Source of the DNA: Protula sp. h YS-2021
Lineage: Eukaryota > Annelida > Polychaeta > Sabellida > Serpulidae
NCBI GenBank assembly: GCA_949752745.1
Contig: OX457034.1
Span: forward strand, 4,601,105 to 4,665,104
Length of the DNA stretch: 64,000 nucleotides
Direction: 5' to 3'
Of this stretch, positions 24,340-33,207 are shown piece after piece (position 1 is the stretch's first letter; every line of letters starts with the position of its first letter). Under the pieces are notes generated by a model that was not told the origin of the DNA, searched no databases, and worked only from the letters and a program-made list of their open reading frames with translations. The position numbers and the translations under genes were made by a program.

Positions 24340-25260
24340 GATGATGGGCATGAAAATCGAACTCAGACAATTCGGACTTTTGAGACAAAGGCTATGCCTA
24401 CAATTCCTTCAGAAGAAACACAGATTAATGTTGCCAATTCCTTTCTCCTTGAAGACATTACTTTAGTCACTGCCTATTTTAACATTGGAAGTTTTCAGAA
24501 AGGTGAAGTAAGCAGCTCTGTTTACACACCTGATAAATATAGAGACTGGATGCAAATCTTTAAGAAGATCAAGAATCCTCTCGTTGCTTACTTTGACACC
24601 GATTCCGATCTAGAACATTTTTTACGGATACGTCGTGCGCACTTGGATCACAACCTTACACATATCCATAAAGTTAAAAGAAAACATTTGTGGTCTTTCT
24701 CATTGTCAAAAGAGATTAACGAGATATATCAAGATCCAAATTATCCTGTACATCATCCAAACACTGTTAACGCTAATTATTCTTGCGCTATGCATGCTAA
24801 ATATGAATTAATGTATAAAACTATCCTCGAAAATCCATTTAACACTAAATATTTCGCCTGGATTGATATTGGACTTTTTCGAGAGTTAAATGCTAACTCG
24901 GAACCTGTGTTTAAACTTAACGTTCCAGACAATTTTAATGATGAATCAATAGCGTATACAGATGTCTGGCGATTATATAAACCATACCTAGGAGACGAAA
25001 AAATATTTAAAGGTAATCTTGTTTGGGTTTGTGGGTGTTTCTTTTTGGGCCGTATTGATATCATGGCAAAATGGACTGTAGAGTACATGCGTTATACCCG
25101 CGAGTTTATTCAACAAAAACTTATGAGTACAGACCAACAGGTTATTTTTGCTATGTTCAGTAATCATTCACCGAAAACCCACATACAAACCTTCTTTCAT
25201 AATGGAAGCCAGTATAACAACTGGTTTTATTTGGGTTATCTATGCAAAGATGCAAAATAA
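24340..25260 (+). CDS. HtrL/YibB-like gene B, exon 2 (catalytic-type domain)
   Basis: Terminal exon of 306 codons plus TAA, starting in phase 0 just after the acceptor (DDGHENRTQ...). It matches gene A exon 2 over nearly its whole length: TLVTAYFNIG, YFDTDSDLEHF, HHPNTVNANYSCAMHAKYEL, YFAWIDIGLFR, AYTDVWR, WVCGCFFLGR, STDQQVIFAMFS and NWFYLGYLCK. The invariant acidic and WIDIG blocks point to one conserved enzymatic domain of the HtrL/YibB family, probably lumenal and glycosyltransferase-like (inference). The N-terminal 35 residues after the splice are variable between paralogs, as expected of a stem. AATAAA at 25471-25476 is a candidate poly(A) signal. Intact. Confidence 0.9.
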   Translation, partial: DDGHENRTQTIRTFETKAMPTIPSEETQINVANSFLLEDITLVTAYFNIGSFQKGEVSSSVYTPDKYRDWMQIFKKIKNPLVAYFDTDSDLEHFLRIRRAHLDHNLTHIHKVKRKHLWSFSLSKEINEIYQDPNYPVHHPNTVNANYSCAMHAKYELMYKTILENPFNTKYFAWIDIGLFRELNANSEPVFKLNVPDNFNDESIAYTDVWRLYKPYLGDEKIFKGNLVWVCGCFFLGRIDIMAKWTVEYMRYTREFIQQKLMSTDQQVIFAMFSNHSPKTHIQTFFHNGSQYNNWFYLGYLCKDAK

Positions 25261-26264
25261 TAAAAGACACTAAATATAATATGATTACTAATGGTTAAAT
25301 TTGAAATAAGCATGCCCCTTCATGTATAAGAACAGGTGTAACTTTTGTTTTATTATGAAAGCAATGGCCAATTTTTACATTAAATTCAGACTACTTGTTT
25401 GCAGTGTGTGTTTTAGAGAAATTTTTAAACGTACGTGTAAACTTATAAGGTATACAAAATTTAAAAAATGAATAAATACAAATGATTAAGGAAGATGAGT
25501 CAAAAGTTATGATGCAGCGTTTGATTTTTCAGATAATTCCCTTGAATGAAATTATTATGTAATACGCTCTGTTATTGGGTATAGGAAATTTTTCTAAAAG
25601 CATAGTCAAATATTTCTCAAAATGTAACTTGAAATAGAGAAAAAAAACTACGCTAAAAGGTTAAAATTTTAATTAATGGTATGGGGTAACTGACGTTGTG
25701 TTGAGTAAAGAAATTTCTCTACTCATTAGTAATTTGGTATAGCCGCAAACTCAAAATGTTATGACTCATTAACTGATGATGCCCATACAGTCGCTTACGA
25801 CACTGTTTGAAAGTTGGTCAGAAAATGGGAGGTTTTTTTTTTATCTCTATGAGATCTGTGTTTTAAATGTGTTGTCCTACTGTCCTTACTTTCTCTGTGC
25901 AGACCCTCTGTGGCTGTGTAGTTTGATCCTGTAACTCAAGGTCTGCATAGACTGGTTTTCACTATAGATGACGTTGTTGTGGGAGAGTAAAGGCTCTCTT
26001 AACCATTAGAGATTTGGCTATCAAGAACGGTACAGATCGATCTGGTTTCGAATTAGCATATACGTTGGTGAGTATATGCAAAATAACCCCAAATTTAAGC
26101 CAGTACTTGACCAATACAATAAACCTCTGTTTAGTGAACACTTTTGGGAGCGGGAAAAATGTTCATTATACGGGGGTGTTCATTAAATAGAGATTGTTTT
26201 TAGGATCGGGCTATCGAAATTTTTGAAAACAAAGATAATAGTAGGAAAAGGGCGTTCTGAGCCC
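25261..26264. other. 3' flank of gene B, no gene
   Basis: AT-rich 3' untranslated and intergenic sequence with AATAAA at 25471. At 26110-26200 there is a copy of the interspersed repeat containing GTTCATTATACGGGGGTGTT and TTCATTAAATAGAG. This repeat also flanks the Polinton at 30340-30507. Confidence 0.5.
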
Positions 26265-27025
26265 CCGCCTCCCCCCTCCCCGTGGGAATATTTTGTGATT
26301 TCAGCATATTTATCCGTTTCAAACAATTTTGAACATTTTTGGTTTTGGACTCCCTTATCCCCTCCCCCCCCCCCGAAAGGAAAATTTTGTAATTTTTGCA
26401 TATTTATACGTTTCAGACGATTCCGAAAATTTTTGATTTTTTACCCCCCGATTCCTCCCCCTCCCTCGGTAGGAAAATTTTGTTATTTTTGTATATTTAC
26501 AGTTTCAGACAATTCTGAACATTTTTGGTTTGTTTTACCTCCCGACTCCCCCCACCCCCGCGGGAAATTATTTGCAATATGGCTAGTATAACAACTTTAA
26601 CAGCGCATAACTTTAAAACTGCTTGACCGATTTGAACCATTCTTTCACTAAAACGTTCAGCAAGACTTAATTGGTTGGTTGGTTAGTTGTTAATTGTTGG
26701 TTGATTGGTTGGTTGGTTGGTTAGTTGTTGTTGGTTGGTTGTTGTTGTTGATTGGTTGGTTGGTTGGTTGTTGGTTGGTTGTTGGAAGATGGGAGGTGAA
26801 AATTTGTGGTAAGTGAAATTTTTGTTACGTATGTTTATTTGTAAAATATATATTTTCTTTGGTTGGTTATGTGGGAAGACCGCGACCATTCAAACATGTA
26901 TTCGAATGGCAAGCCCATTCAAACATGTGGTAAAGTGGCAATCCCATTCAAACATGTGTTCGAATGGCAAGTCCATTCAGACATGTGGTAAAGGTATTTC
27001 TAAACATATTAGGACATAGTGGGTC
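26265..27025. repeat. left inverted repeat of the smaller element
   Basis: Contains, in order, three diverged C-rich units with CGTTTCAGACGATTC-like words, ATATGGCTAGTATAACAACT, a GGTT/GTT-rich tract (26660-26790), TTGGTTATGTGGGAAGACCG, a 4-fold repeat of CCCATTCAAACATGTG and AAACATATTAGGACATAG. The same landmarks occur in inverted order at 29185-29810. Confidence 0.9.
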
Positions 27026-27370
27026 CAACCTCTATTGTGACCTCTCCCTATAGAGCATAAATGGCACCCACCTTCAGACATAACACCATTCTGTATCAAA
27101 ATACTGAAGAGTGAACATGTCTGCAGGGAGTGAACAAGTGCCATCTACGACTGCCTGCAGAAAAGTTTGAGACAATGCCTGCAGAAAATTTTATAGCAAA
27201 ACCTGAGACAATACCTACAGCAAAGTCTACGGCAATGCCCATGGTAAAGTCTGAGGTGAAGTCACTACCAATGCAGTCAAAGGCGAACACATTTTAGAAA
27301 GATAAAAAGAGATGACTTACCAGCTACGACGCCGCAGTGTAAAAAGCGAAAAATTAAGACAGAGCCTAAA

Positions 27371-27652
27371 ATGAAGCAGGAACCTGAGCGTAAAACTGCC
27401 ACTACAAAGTCCATGAAGAAGAGGAGTGTAGACGATTTACCGGTTATGATATCCATTAATGGAGAAATATATATTAAATTGGCGAAATATCAACGGAAAG
27501 TGATGGTTAACATTCGTGAATATATTACGGATCATATATCTGGGAGGTTATATCCTACCAAGAAGGGAATTTTGCTGTCATTGAAAGATTGGCAACTGCT
27601 GAAGAAGCAAATGACATTAGTGGATATCATGCTTCAGAAAATTAATGTATAA
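27371..27652 (+). CDS. PC4/p15-type transcriptional coactivator-like protein
   Basis: 93 residues from ATG. The C-terminal 60 residues form a PC4-type single-stranded-DNA-binding domain: IYIKLAKYQRKVMVNIREY, then PTKKGILLSLKDWQLLKKQM, matching the family pattern (strand, strand, KKG-I-L-[ST]-xx-W-xx-L-KK-Q). It is closely similar to residues 55-105 of the 246-residue protein at 39879-40619. The frame is also open upstream of the ATG back to about 27290, and a degenerate ATG with repeated CAATGCCTGCAGAAAA words lies at 27117, so the original N-terminus may have been longer and frameshifted. It probably acted in element transcription or replication. Whether it is still expressed is unknown. Confidence 0.7.
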   Translation: MKQEPERKTATTKSMKKRSVDDLPVMISINGEIYIKLAKYQRKVMVNIREYITDHISGRLYPTKKGILLSLKDWQLLKKQMTLVDIMLQKINV

Positions 27653-28178
27653 ATGTAGTCACAGTCAGAAGATGGTTGAGTAGAACTCATTTATCATCGT
27701 GAATTAAAACGTGAAACTATCTCTAGATCACTTGGGTGAATTGACCATCTGTTATCGTGGAACTTATGCCTAATATGTGGACTATGATTAAGACTATGAA
27801 TTAACATTATCAAACCATGCTGATGTAAAAGTGATTCGATTAGATTAATGTTAAGTCAGTTTTCAAAACATTTATGATACTTATTTCAATTTAAATTCTT
27901 GTAAGTGGGCTAATATGTTACATGTATTAACATAAGATGTATTTGAAATATTTTTGTTTTATCATAATTATAATACTATGATGCTTTTCAACTTTTTATT
28001 TTTCTCATACAATAGCTGACTATAATACATAATAGTACAATACTTCATTATAATATATGATATATGGTTTACGGGTAAATTGACACCGCGCCAGGGACCT
28101 TAGCCTCTTGTGACTTTATATGTTTAACATCAAAAGCAAGACATATATTAATACACTTAAATACACAACGCTTAAGTT

Positions 28179-28220
28179 AATAAAATATTATAGCATTTGT
28201 TGATTTGTAAAGTCTTTATT
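28179..28220. promoter_or_regulatory. convergent poly(A) signals of the smaller element
   Basis: AATAAA on the plus strand at 28179-28184, serving the PC4 gene. On the minus strand AATAAA at 28215-28220 lies 22 bases beyond the zinc-finger gene's stop. The same back-to-back design occurs in the Polinton at 39113-39151. Confidence 0.5.
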
Positions 28221-28241
28221 ATCAAGTTTAGTCAAATAAGT

Positions 28242-29066
28242 CTATTTTTCTTCATCTGTTTCACTCTGTTGCACCTCACTGATCATGCCACTTTCTTCAT
28301 CACTGCTGTCATCCTCCTCCTCCTTATCTAGTAGCTCTTCAAAGAATGCATTGTTTTTCATTATAGCCGCCTTTAGTGCCTTTGAATACTCATAATGTTT
28401 TTCATCAACAAAGTAATTAAAGTCTTCTAAAATGGTTTGATAATGTTGGCTTTGTTCTGGACGTTGATTATATTTGAATAGCCTCATAAACAGTTGTTTT
28501 AGTCGGCGTTTATAAATGGGTCGAAGGTAATCACTTGCTCTTTCACGCGCATCTTCAAGTCCTTGTTCTTCATATTCTTAAACCTTTTTTCGAAATGTGT
28601 CATCATAGTCAAACGCGGACTTCTTGAACCATATCATGCCAAACAGAGTCTATTTCTGATTCACTGTCAGAACTGCTGCCAGAACTGCTTTCAGAACTGC
28701 TGTCATCAGCATCCTCACCACACTGCTCCATATGTTTGAACAAAGTTTCTTCGCTGTTGTATAATGCACCACATTCTGTACAAGCATGTGCATTAATTTC
28801 AGCCACGTTGACTCTTTGACTTTCCATAGAAGACTCATCTAAAGTTTCAGTAACAGGTTGTTTTACTGGGTTTCCATATCCATCTCCCATTCTTCATCCA
28901 CTTCTGAAGTGTGTACTTTCTTTAAATGCCTTTTAAGACTTTGTGGCCAGTCGTAAGATTTCGAACAAATGTTGCATTTATACATCTTTAAGAATCCACA
29001 TCCACTTTTCAAATGACAAAAAGTCTTTGAACGTAAATATATGAAGATAACAACAGCCAACAACAA
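28242..29066 (-). pseudogene. C2H2 zinc-finger protein gene of the Polinton-associated type, broken
   Basis: Three successive minus-strand frames are parts of one former gene. 28863-29066 carries a canonical C2H2 finger (YKCNICSKSYDW..., H-x3-H). 28609-28890 carries a C2HC-type finger (HACTECGALYNS..., H-x3-C) and an acidic/Ser-rich linker. 28242-28487, open upstream to a stop near 28571, carries a helical tail ending in an acidic stretch. The segments are separated by at least two frameshifts and one in-frame stop. Proteins with fingers, an acidic linker and a long helical tail recur next to Polintons in invertebrate genomes (from memory). Introns rather than frameshifts are possible but no good splice sites were seen. 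Confidence 0.6.
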
Positions 29067-29184
29067 CAGACATTACTTCATGATATCACTTCCGGTCAGC
29101 CATAATACCTGTTTTTTTTTCAATCATTTATTCCAATTTTATTTCCAAGTTCGCAATTTCGTAGGGAGATGTCACACTCGAGGT

Positions 29185-29810
29185 TGGACACCTATGTCCT
29201 AATATGTTTAGAAAAAACTTAACCACATGTTTGAATGGGCTTGCCATTTTACCACATGTTTGAATGAGTTTGCCATTCAAACACATGTTTGAATTGGCGC
29301 GGTCTTCCCACATAACCAACCAACGAAAAAAATATATATAACAAATAAACATACATAGCAAAGAATTTCACTTACCTCAAATTTTCACCTCCCATCTTCC
29401 AACAACCAACCAACAACCAATAAACAACAACCAACCAATCAACCAACCAACAACCAACCAACCAACAAACCAACAACTAGCAACCGACCATCAACCAACA
29501 CCAATCAAGTCTTGCTAAATGTTTTGGTGAAAGATTGGTTCAAATCGGTCAAATAGTTTTAAAGTTGTTATGCTAGCCATATGGTAAAATAATTTCCCGT
29601 GAAGGGAGGGGGGTCGGGTGGTCAAAAACAAATTATGTTCAGAACCGTCCGAAACGTGTAAATATGTAAAAATCACAAAAATTTGCTACCGAGGGGTGAG
29701 ATGGGGGTCGGGAGCTTAAAAAAACAACAAAAATGTTCAGAATCGTCTGAAACGTGTAAATATGCTGAAATCGCAAAATTTTCCTACGGGGGAGAGGGGG
29801 TCTGATATAG
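29185..29810. repeat. right inverted repeat of the smaller element
   Basis: Inverted counterpart of 26265-27025: CTATGTCCTAATATGTTTAG, ACCACATGTTTGAATGGGCT repeats, CGGTCTTCCCACATAACCAA, an AACC/AAC tract (29395-29510), then three G-rich units. Divergence between the two arms is visible (indels in the AACC tract, substitutions), more than in an expected fresh insertion. Confidence 0.9.
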
Positions 29811-30501
29811 TATGCTCTTGGGGGGGGAGAGGCTGACAGAGTATGTCCTAGGGGGGAGGTGGAGGTGGAGTGGGTGTTATACACTGTCATTTCTCCCCTT
29901 CTAAAGGTTAAAAACGCTATTGATTACTAGTATACCTTATAATTCACATTTTAAATCAGCTGCTTATTGAAACCAAGTCCTTTCTATCCTTAAAATAAAG
30001 AACTGCCTATAGTCTTCAAAACTGTTTTTTTTTTTAGAAAGTTCAGCTTGTATTTATAGGAATTTGACCAGACAGTCTCACAAAACACAGTCCATTGTTA
30101 GTGCGTTTGACCACCCTATCTCAGGTACCGGCATGTGTCGTTGCTACATTAGGTACACACAGACATGCTTATCTTTGCATATGGTTTAAATATCCCATTG
30201 TTTAGGGGCGCATCACAAAAAGAACTCTGGCTGAGCATCAGCAAGTAATCCCCTGGGTTGACTTGGGAAGCAACGCAATTTACCCGATTGGTAAACATGC
30301 CTGGTCATGTTCAGTTATCAGGGGTGCTTAGACACAGAGAAACATGACGTCGGGACCGGAGCAAGTGTTCATTATTCACAATATAGTGTTCAGTCATTAG
30401 AATAGGGCTAAATTTTCCAATAGTTAAGCCAATGGGGAAATCCGGGACCGAGAAATAATGTTCATTATCGGGGGAATTCATTAAATAGGGGTGTTCACTT
30501 G
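29811..30501. other. host sequence between the two elements, interspersed repeat
   Basis: No gene. G-rich tracts at 29820-29860 may belong to the smaller element's right end. 30340-30501 is a copy of the repeat with GTTCATTATCGGGGGAATTC and ATTAAATAGGGGTGTTCACT, into which the Polinton inserted. Confidence 0.5.
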
Positions 30502-30507
30502 AATAGG
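30502..30507 (+). repeat. left target-site duplication AATAGG
   Basis: Six bases immediately before the AG terminus of the Polinton, identical to 45758-45763. Polinton-type integration makes 6-bp duplications. Confidence 0.9.
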
Positions 30508-30879
30508 AGTAGTTGAGAAACGAGAGAATCACCGCACGAGAGAATCACCGCACGAGAGAATCACCGCACTTTGTGACGTCATACTGACGGACCCCCCCCC
30601 TGGTAGAGAATCAAATACCATGGGACCCCCCCCGGTCAAGAGTCATATAGCATGGGGACCCCCCCCCCTGGTAGAGAATCAAATACCATGGGACCCCCCC
30701 CCCTGGTCAAGAGTCATATAGCATGGGGACCCCCCCTGGTCAAGAATCATGTAGCATGGGGACCCCCCCCCCTAGGCGGCAGTCAGGACTGACCCCCTCC
30801 CCCCCCAAAATTTTTTTTTTTTTTTTCTTTTTTTTTTTTTTTTTCTTTTTTTTTCTTCTTCTTTTTTTTTTTTCTTTTT

Positions 30880-30911
<32 letters not shown>

Positions 30912-31320
30912 CTTTTTTTTTTTCTTCTTTTTTTTGTTTTTTTTGTTTTTTTTTTTATGATAACATTTAATTAGTCATATTTCAATGGTTTTCCCATTAC
31001 AGTAACCACACACACACATACAGCATATGTACATGTGTACAGAGTGTGGAGGGAAAACCGACTGAGAAATTTAAGAGTGTACTCGTACAGAGTGTGGAGG
31101 GAAAACCGATCGATAATTTTAGAGTGTACTCGTACAGAGTGTGAGGGAAAACCGATCGATAATTTCAGAGTGCACTCGTACAGAGTGTGAGGGAAAACCG
31201 ATCGATAATTACAGAGTGTGGGAACGATCAATAAATTTGAGAAGGAATGGGATTTTCCCTACGTTAAGTCTTAATGCTTTCAGGTATCGTCAGAACACAT
31301 CGCTCTCCGCTTTCACCTGA
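30508..31320. repeat. left terminal inverted repeat region of the Polinton
   Basis: Modular. 30508-30800 has the terminal AG block, a triple repeat of GAGAATCACCGCAC and poly-C units with ATACCATGGGACCC. Then come a T-rich tract (30806-30957), a CA microsatellite, and 31061-31320 with three units of about 48 bp containing GAGGGAAAACCGATCGATAA and the end block CAGGTATCGTCAGAACACAT. The outer and inner blocks match the right end in inverted order; the T tract is much longer here. Confidence 0.9.
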
Positions 31321-31365
31321 TTATTAACAATGTCAACATTACTTCTTCACCGATGTGTAGAGACC

Positions 31366-31749
31366 ATGGATGACGTCTTCAAAGTGAACTATGTTGACTA
31401 TGTGTTTTCAAAGCTTCCTGCTTTTGAATCTAATTGGATTTTACAAGTGAAGAATTTGCATAAGCATTGGGAAGCTGTTGGAAAGATAATTCCAAGACAT
31501 GAATTCATCCACTCATTTCTACAGGAATGTGAAGAACTACTTTTACCATCAACTTACGACATTGATTCAGCATTTATCCGCGCGAATACAACTTGGGCAG
31601 CTGAACTCATGCTAGCTGTAGCTGCTAGAATTATTTTACATTATGATGATGGCGTTCCATTGACGACGAATGCATCAGAACTTGTTCGATTCAACAATGA
31701 ACGAGTTGAAGTGAATTCAAAGCTTTGTAAAATGTTTGAAGAACTATAA
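31366..31749 (+). CDS. unknown Polinton protein (YVDY family, member 1)
   Basis: 127 residues if begun at the ATG in strong context ACCATGG at 31366; an in-frame ATG 12 codons earlier (31330) is possible. It is the first gene inside the left terminal repeat. Helical, acidic, no membrane segment. The N-terminal half (VNYVDYVFSKL, then HWE, F-I-x-x-F-x-x-E-C) aligns with the protein at 32508-32795 (ETYVDYMISEL, YWE, F-I-K-E-C), so the two are paralogs within the element. I do not recognise the family. The stop codon overlaps the TATA-like sequence CTATAAAAAAG preceding the next gene. Confidence 0.75.
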   Translation: MDDVFKVNYVDYVFSKLPAFESNWILQVKNLHKHWEAVGKIIPRHEFIHSFLQECEELLLPSTYDIDSAFIRANTTWAAELMLAVAARIILHYDDGVPLTTNASELVRFNNERVEVNSKLCKMFEEL

Positions 31750-31784
31750 AAAAGCTGACTCTGCAATTTCTAATGGCATAAAAG
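31745..31784 (+). promoter_or_regulatory. candidate TATA boxes for the 31823 gene
   Basis: TATAAAAAA at 31745 overlaps the TAA stop of the preceding gene, and CATAAAAGG lies at 31776-31784, about 40-45 bases before the next ATG. Spacing is similar to the TATA-to-ATG distance of the minus-strand genes. Function inferred. Confidence 0.4.
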
Positions 31785-31822
31785 GAGAAGGGTGAAGTGA
31801 AGTCATCATTCAACGCGCAGCC

Positions 31823-32443
31823 ATGGAGAAGACAAGCAGCTTTAAAATTAGTGCAAACTTAACCATTACTGTGGAGCATGGAGAATTTGGGCTATTTCTT
31901 CGAATCAAACGTGGAGAGAGATGGCTTGCTTTATCACCATCCTTGTGGAAGATTGTGTGTCAGAACTTGGCAAGATTACGCAACATTGGCTTCAAACTGT
32001 ACTTAACGCAAACGAAGTGGCTTGAAGTCATTTCATACTTGGATATGCGCTATGTGAGTTTTGTGCAAACATCACTGTTTGAAGGGAAAGAATATACGCG
32101 TTACATCAACATGAATGATGGTGAATGGGGGACATTGCTTCAGGAAATCCATAGCATAACCTCAACCTTACTGCCATGTACGGAATGTCATGGGAAGAAA
32201 ACTCCTGTTAAGCTGCAAAAGGACAATCGAATGAAAGTGTCAAAGCTTTCCAAGAAAAGACTGTCTGAAGTTCGATTGGAGAATATGGATGTGCAAAATC
32301 AACTTGGACTTACCTGTGAATATTGTGGTGCTTACGGATATGCTGAGGATTATGATTGTCACTGCCACAAGTACAATTGCAAGTTGTGTGAACCTGACAA
32401 CTTCTGCAACAAGTGTGGCTCACTAACAGTATCTGCCGAGTAA
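31823..32443 (+). CDS. PC4-like protein with C-terminal Cys-rich zinc-binding tail
   Basis: 206 residues, start in context GCCATGG. Residues 8-112 look like two related beta-rich halves, the first with ERWLALSPSLWKIV, the second with KEYTRYINMNDGEWGTLLQEI. The pattern Y-x-x-Y-I-x-[LM]-x-x-x-E-W-x-x-L-L recurs in the minus-strand proteins at 39199, 39482 and 39879, and resembles the PC4 'G-I-x-L-x-x-x-x-W-x-x-L' signature. A basic linker (about residues 124-150) follows, then a tail with ten or so Cys/His (CEYCG, CHCHKYNCKLCE, CNKCGS) that probably binds zinc. Likely a nucleic-acid-binding regulator of the element. The PC4 link is inference from motif similarity; the paralogy to the other proteins is clearer. 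Confidence 0.75.
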   Translation: MEKTSSFKISANLTITVEHGEFGLFLRIKRGERWLALSPSLWKIVCQNLARLRNIGFKLYLTQTKWLEVISYLDMRYVSFVQTSLFEGKEYTRYINMNDGEWGTLLQEIHSITSTLLPCTECHGKKTPVKLQKDNRMKVSKLSKKRLSEVRLENMDVQNQLGLTCEYCGAYGYAEDYDCHCHKYNCKLCEPDNFCNKCGSLTVSAE

Positions 32444-32507
32444 GACTACAAGTCATTTGCTTACCAGTCGTCAAAGTGTGTAGACGTGTCATATGGATAT
32501 GTGAAAG

Positions 32508-32795
32508 ATGGATGTAGAAACGTTTTTCAAGGAGACGTATGTGGACTACATGATAAGTGAACTGGCGCGTTTTGGATCTATTCAACAACAACTGGAACAC
32601 TTTGACATCTATTGGGAACTTGCTCATTCCACGCTGAACGTACCGAAATTACGTGAGGATTTCATCAAAGAGTGTGTGCTTTCAAACATTGACAGAGCTG
32701 AGGAGTTTGATGTGGAAGCAGCATATCACTTTGCTCGATTTGATCCAAGACTGTTTTATGAAGTGAGAGAGTGGTTAATCTACATTGCAGTATAA
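32508..32795 (+). CDS. unknown Polinton protein (YVDY family, member 2)
   Basis: 95 residues, helical. Paralog of the 31366 protein: both begin M-D-x-x-x-F-K-x-x-Y-V-D-Y and share a W-E and F-I-K/F-x-E-C block. It is shorter at the C-terminus, ending REWLIYIAV, a phrase echoed by SSWLMYIED in the next protein. Its TAA stop overlaps the ATG of the next gene (TAATG at 32793-32797). Function unknown. Confidence 0.7.
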   Translation: MDVETFFKETYVDYMISELARFGSIQQQLEHFDIYWELAHSTLNVPKLREDFIKECVLSNIDRAEEFDVEAAYHFARFDPRLFYEVREWLIYIAV

Positions 32796-33127
32796 TGACA
32801 GACATTACATTGAGACAATATATAGTGCAAAAGACATATTCTGAAGAAATGTTATTAGCTGTAAAAAAGTTTGCATGTTTAGTATGTCCTGCTTGTCAAA
32901 ATGAAGAGTGTTCAGAACATACTTGTCATTCTGCATGTGTCTATACATATTGGAATGAAGCTAAATATTACATTCATTTAGATAAAGTGTTAGATAATGC
33001 AAATCAACGTTGTGAAAAATATGGTGTAGATGCTATCACATTTGATGAATTAAGTAGTTGGTTAATGTACATTGAAGATCAATGGACTCCAATTATTCAC
33101 ACCATTGTATCAATACTTGATTTGTAA
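32795..33127 (+). CDS. unknown Cys-containing Polinton protein
   Basis: 110 residues from the ATG at 32795, which overlaps the preceding stop codon by one base; an upstream in-frame ATG at 32771 lies inside the previous gene. A central cluster CLVCPACQNEECSEHTCHSAC suggests a small zinc-binding site. The C-terminal half is helical with SSWLMYIEDQW, reminiscent of the end of the previous protein, so it may be a further diverged member of the same small family. No known domain recognised. Confidence 0.65.
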   Translation: MTDITLRQYIVQKTYSEEMLLAVKKFACLVCPACQNEECSEHTCHSACVYTYWNEAKYYIHLDKVLDNANQRCEKYGVDAITFDELSSWLMYIEDQWTPIIHTIVSILDL

Positions 33128-33207
33128 GATATGTTGATAAAATGCAAGATGTGTTGATAAAATAAAATGTAAGATATGTTAACAAGTGTTAATCATTTAG
33201 TGTTAAC
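33128..33207 (+). repeat. short direct repeats before the integrase gene
   Basis: AAGATATGTTGATAAAAT and variants occur three times (33126, 33144, 33171), ending in TGTTAACATG at the integrase start. It may hold the promoter of the 33208-36064 transcript; no classical TATA box is certain (GATAAAATAAAA is a candidate). Confidence 0.4.

Larger units (their letters stand above)
26265..29810. mobile_element. decayed or non-autonomous Polinton-like element
   Basis: About 3.5 kb bounded by long inverted repeats (26265-27025 and 29185-29810). Inside are a PC4 gene on the plus strand (27371-27652) and a broken C2H2 zinc-finger gene on the minus strand (28242-29066), converging on paired poly(A) signals. 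The PC4 protein resembles the PC4 domain of the intact Polinton at 39879-40619. The PC4 plus zinc-finger pairing and convergent layout fit a Polinton-derived element that has lost its core genes. I could not find a target duplication; the left terminus seems eroded, so exact ends are unknown. A non-Polinton DNA transposon that captured these genes is the alternative. Confidence 0.6.

Noticed and set aside
30508..30800. C-rich inverted blocks at 30.5 and 45.6 kb as a separate transposon around the Polinton
   Set aside because: They begin with AG, are directly flanked by the 6-bp duplication and enclose the rest, so they are the true Polinton ends.
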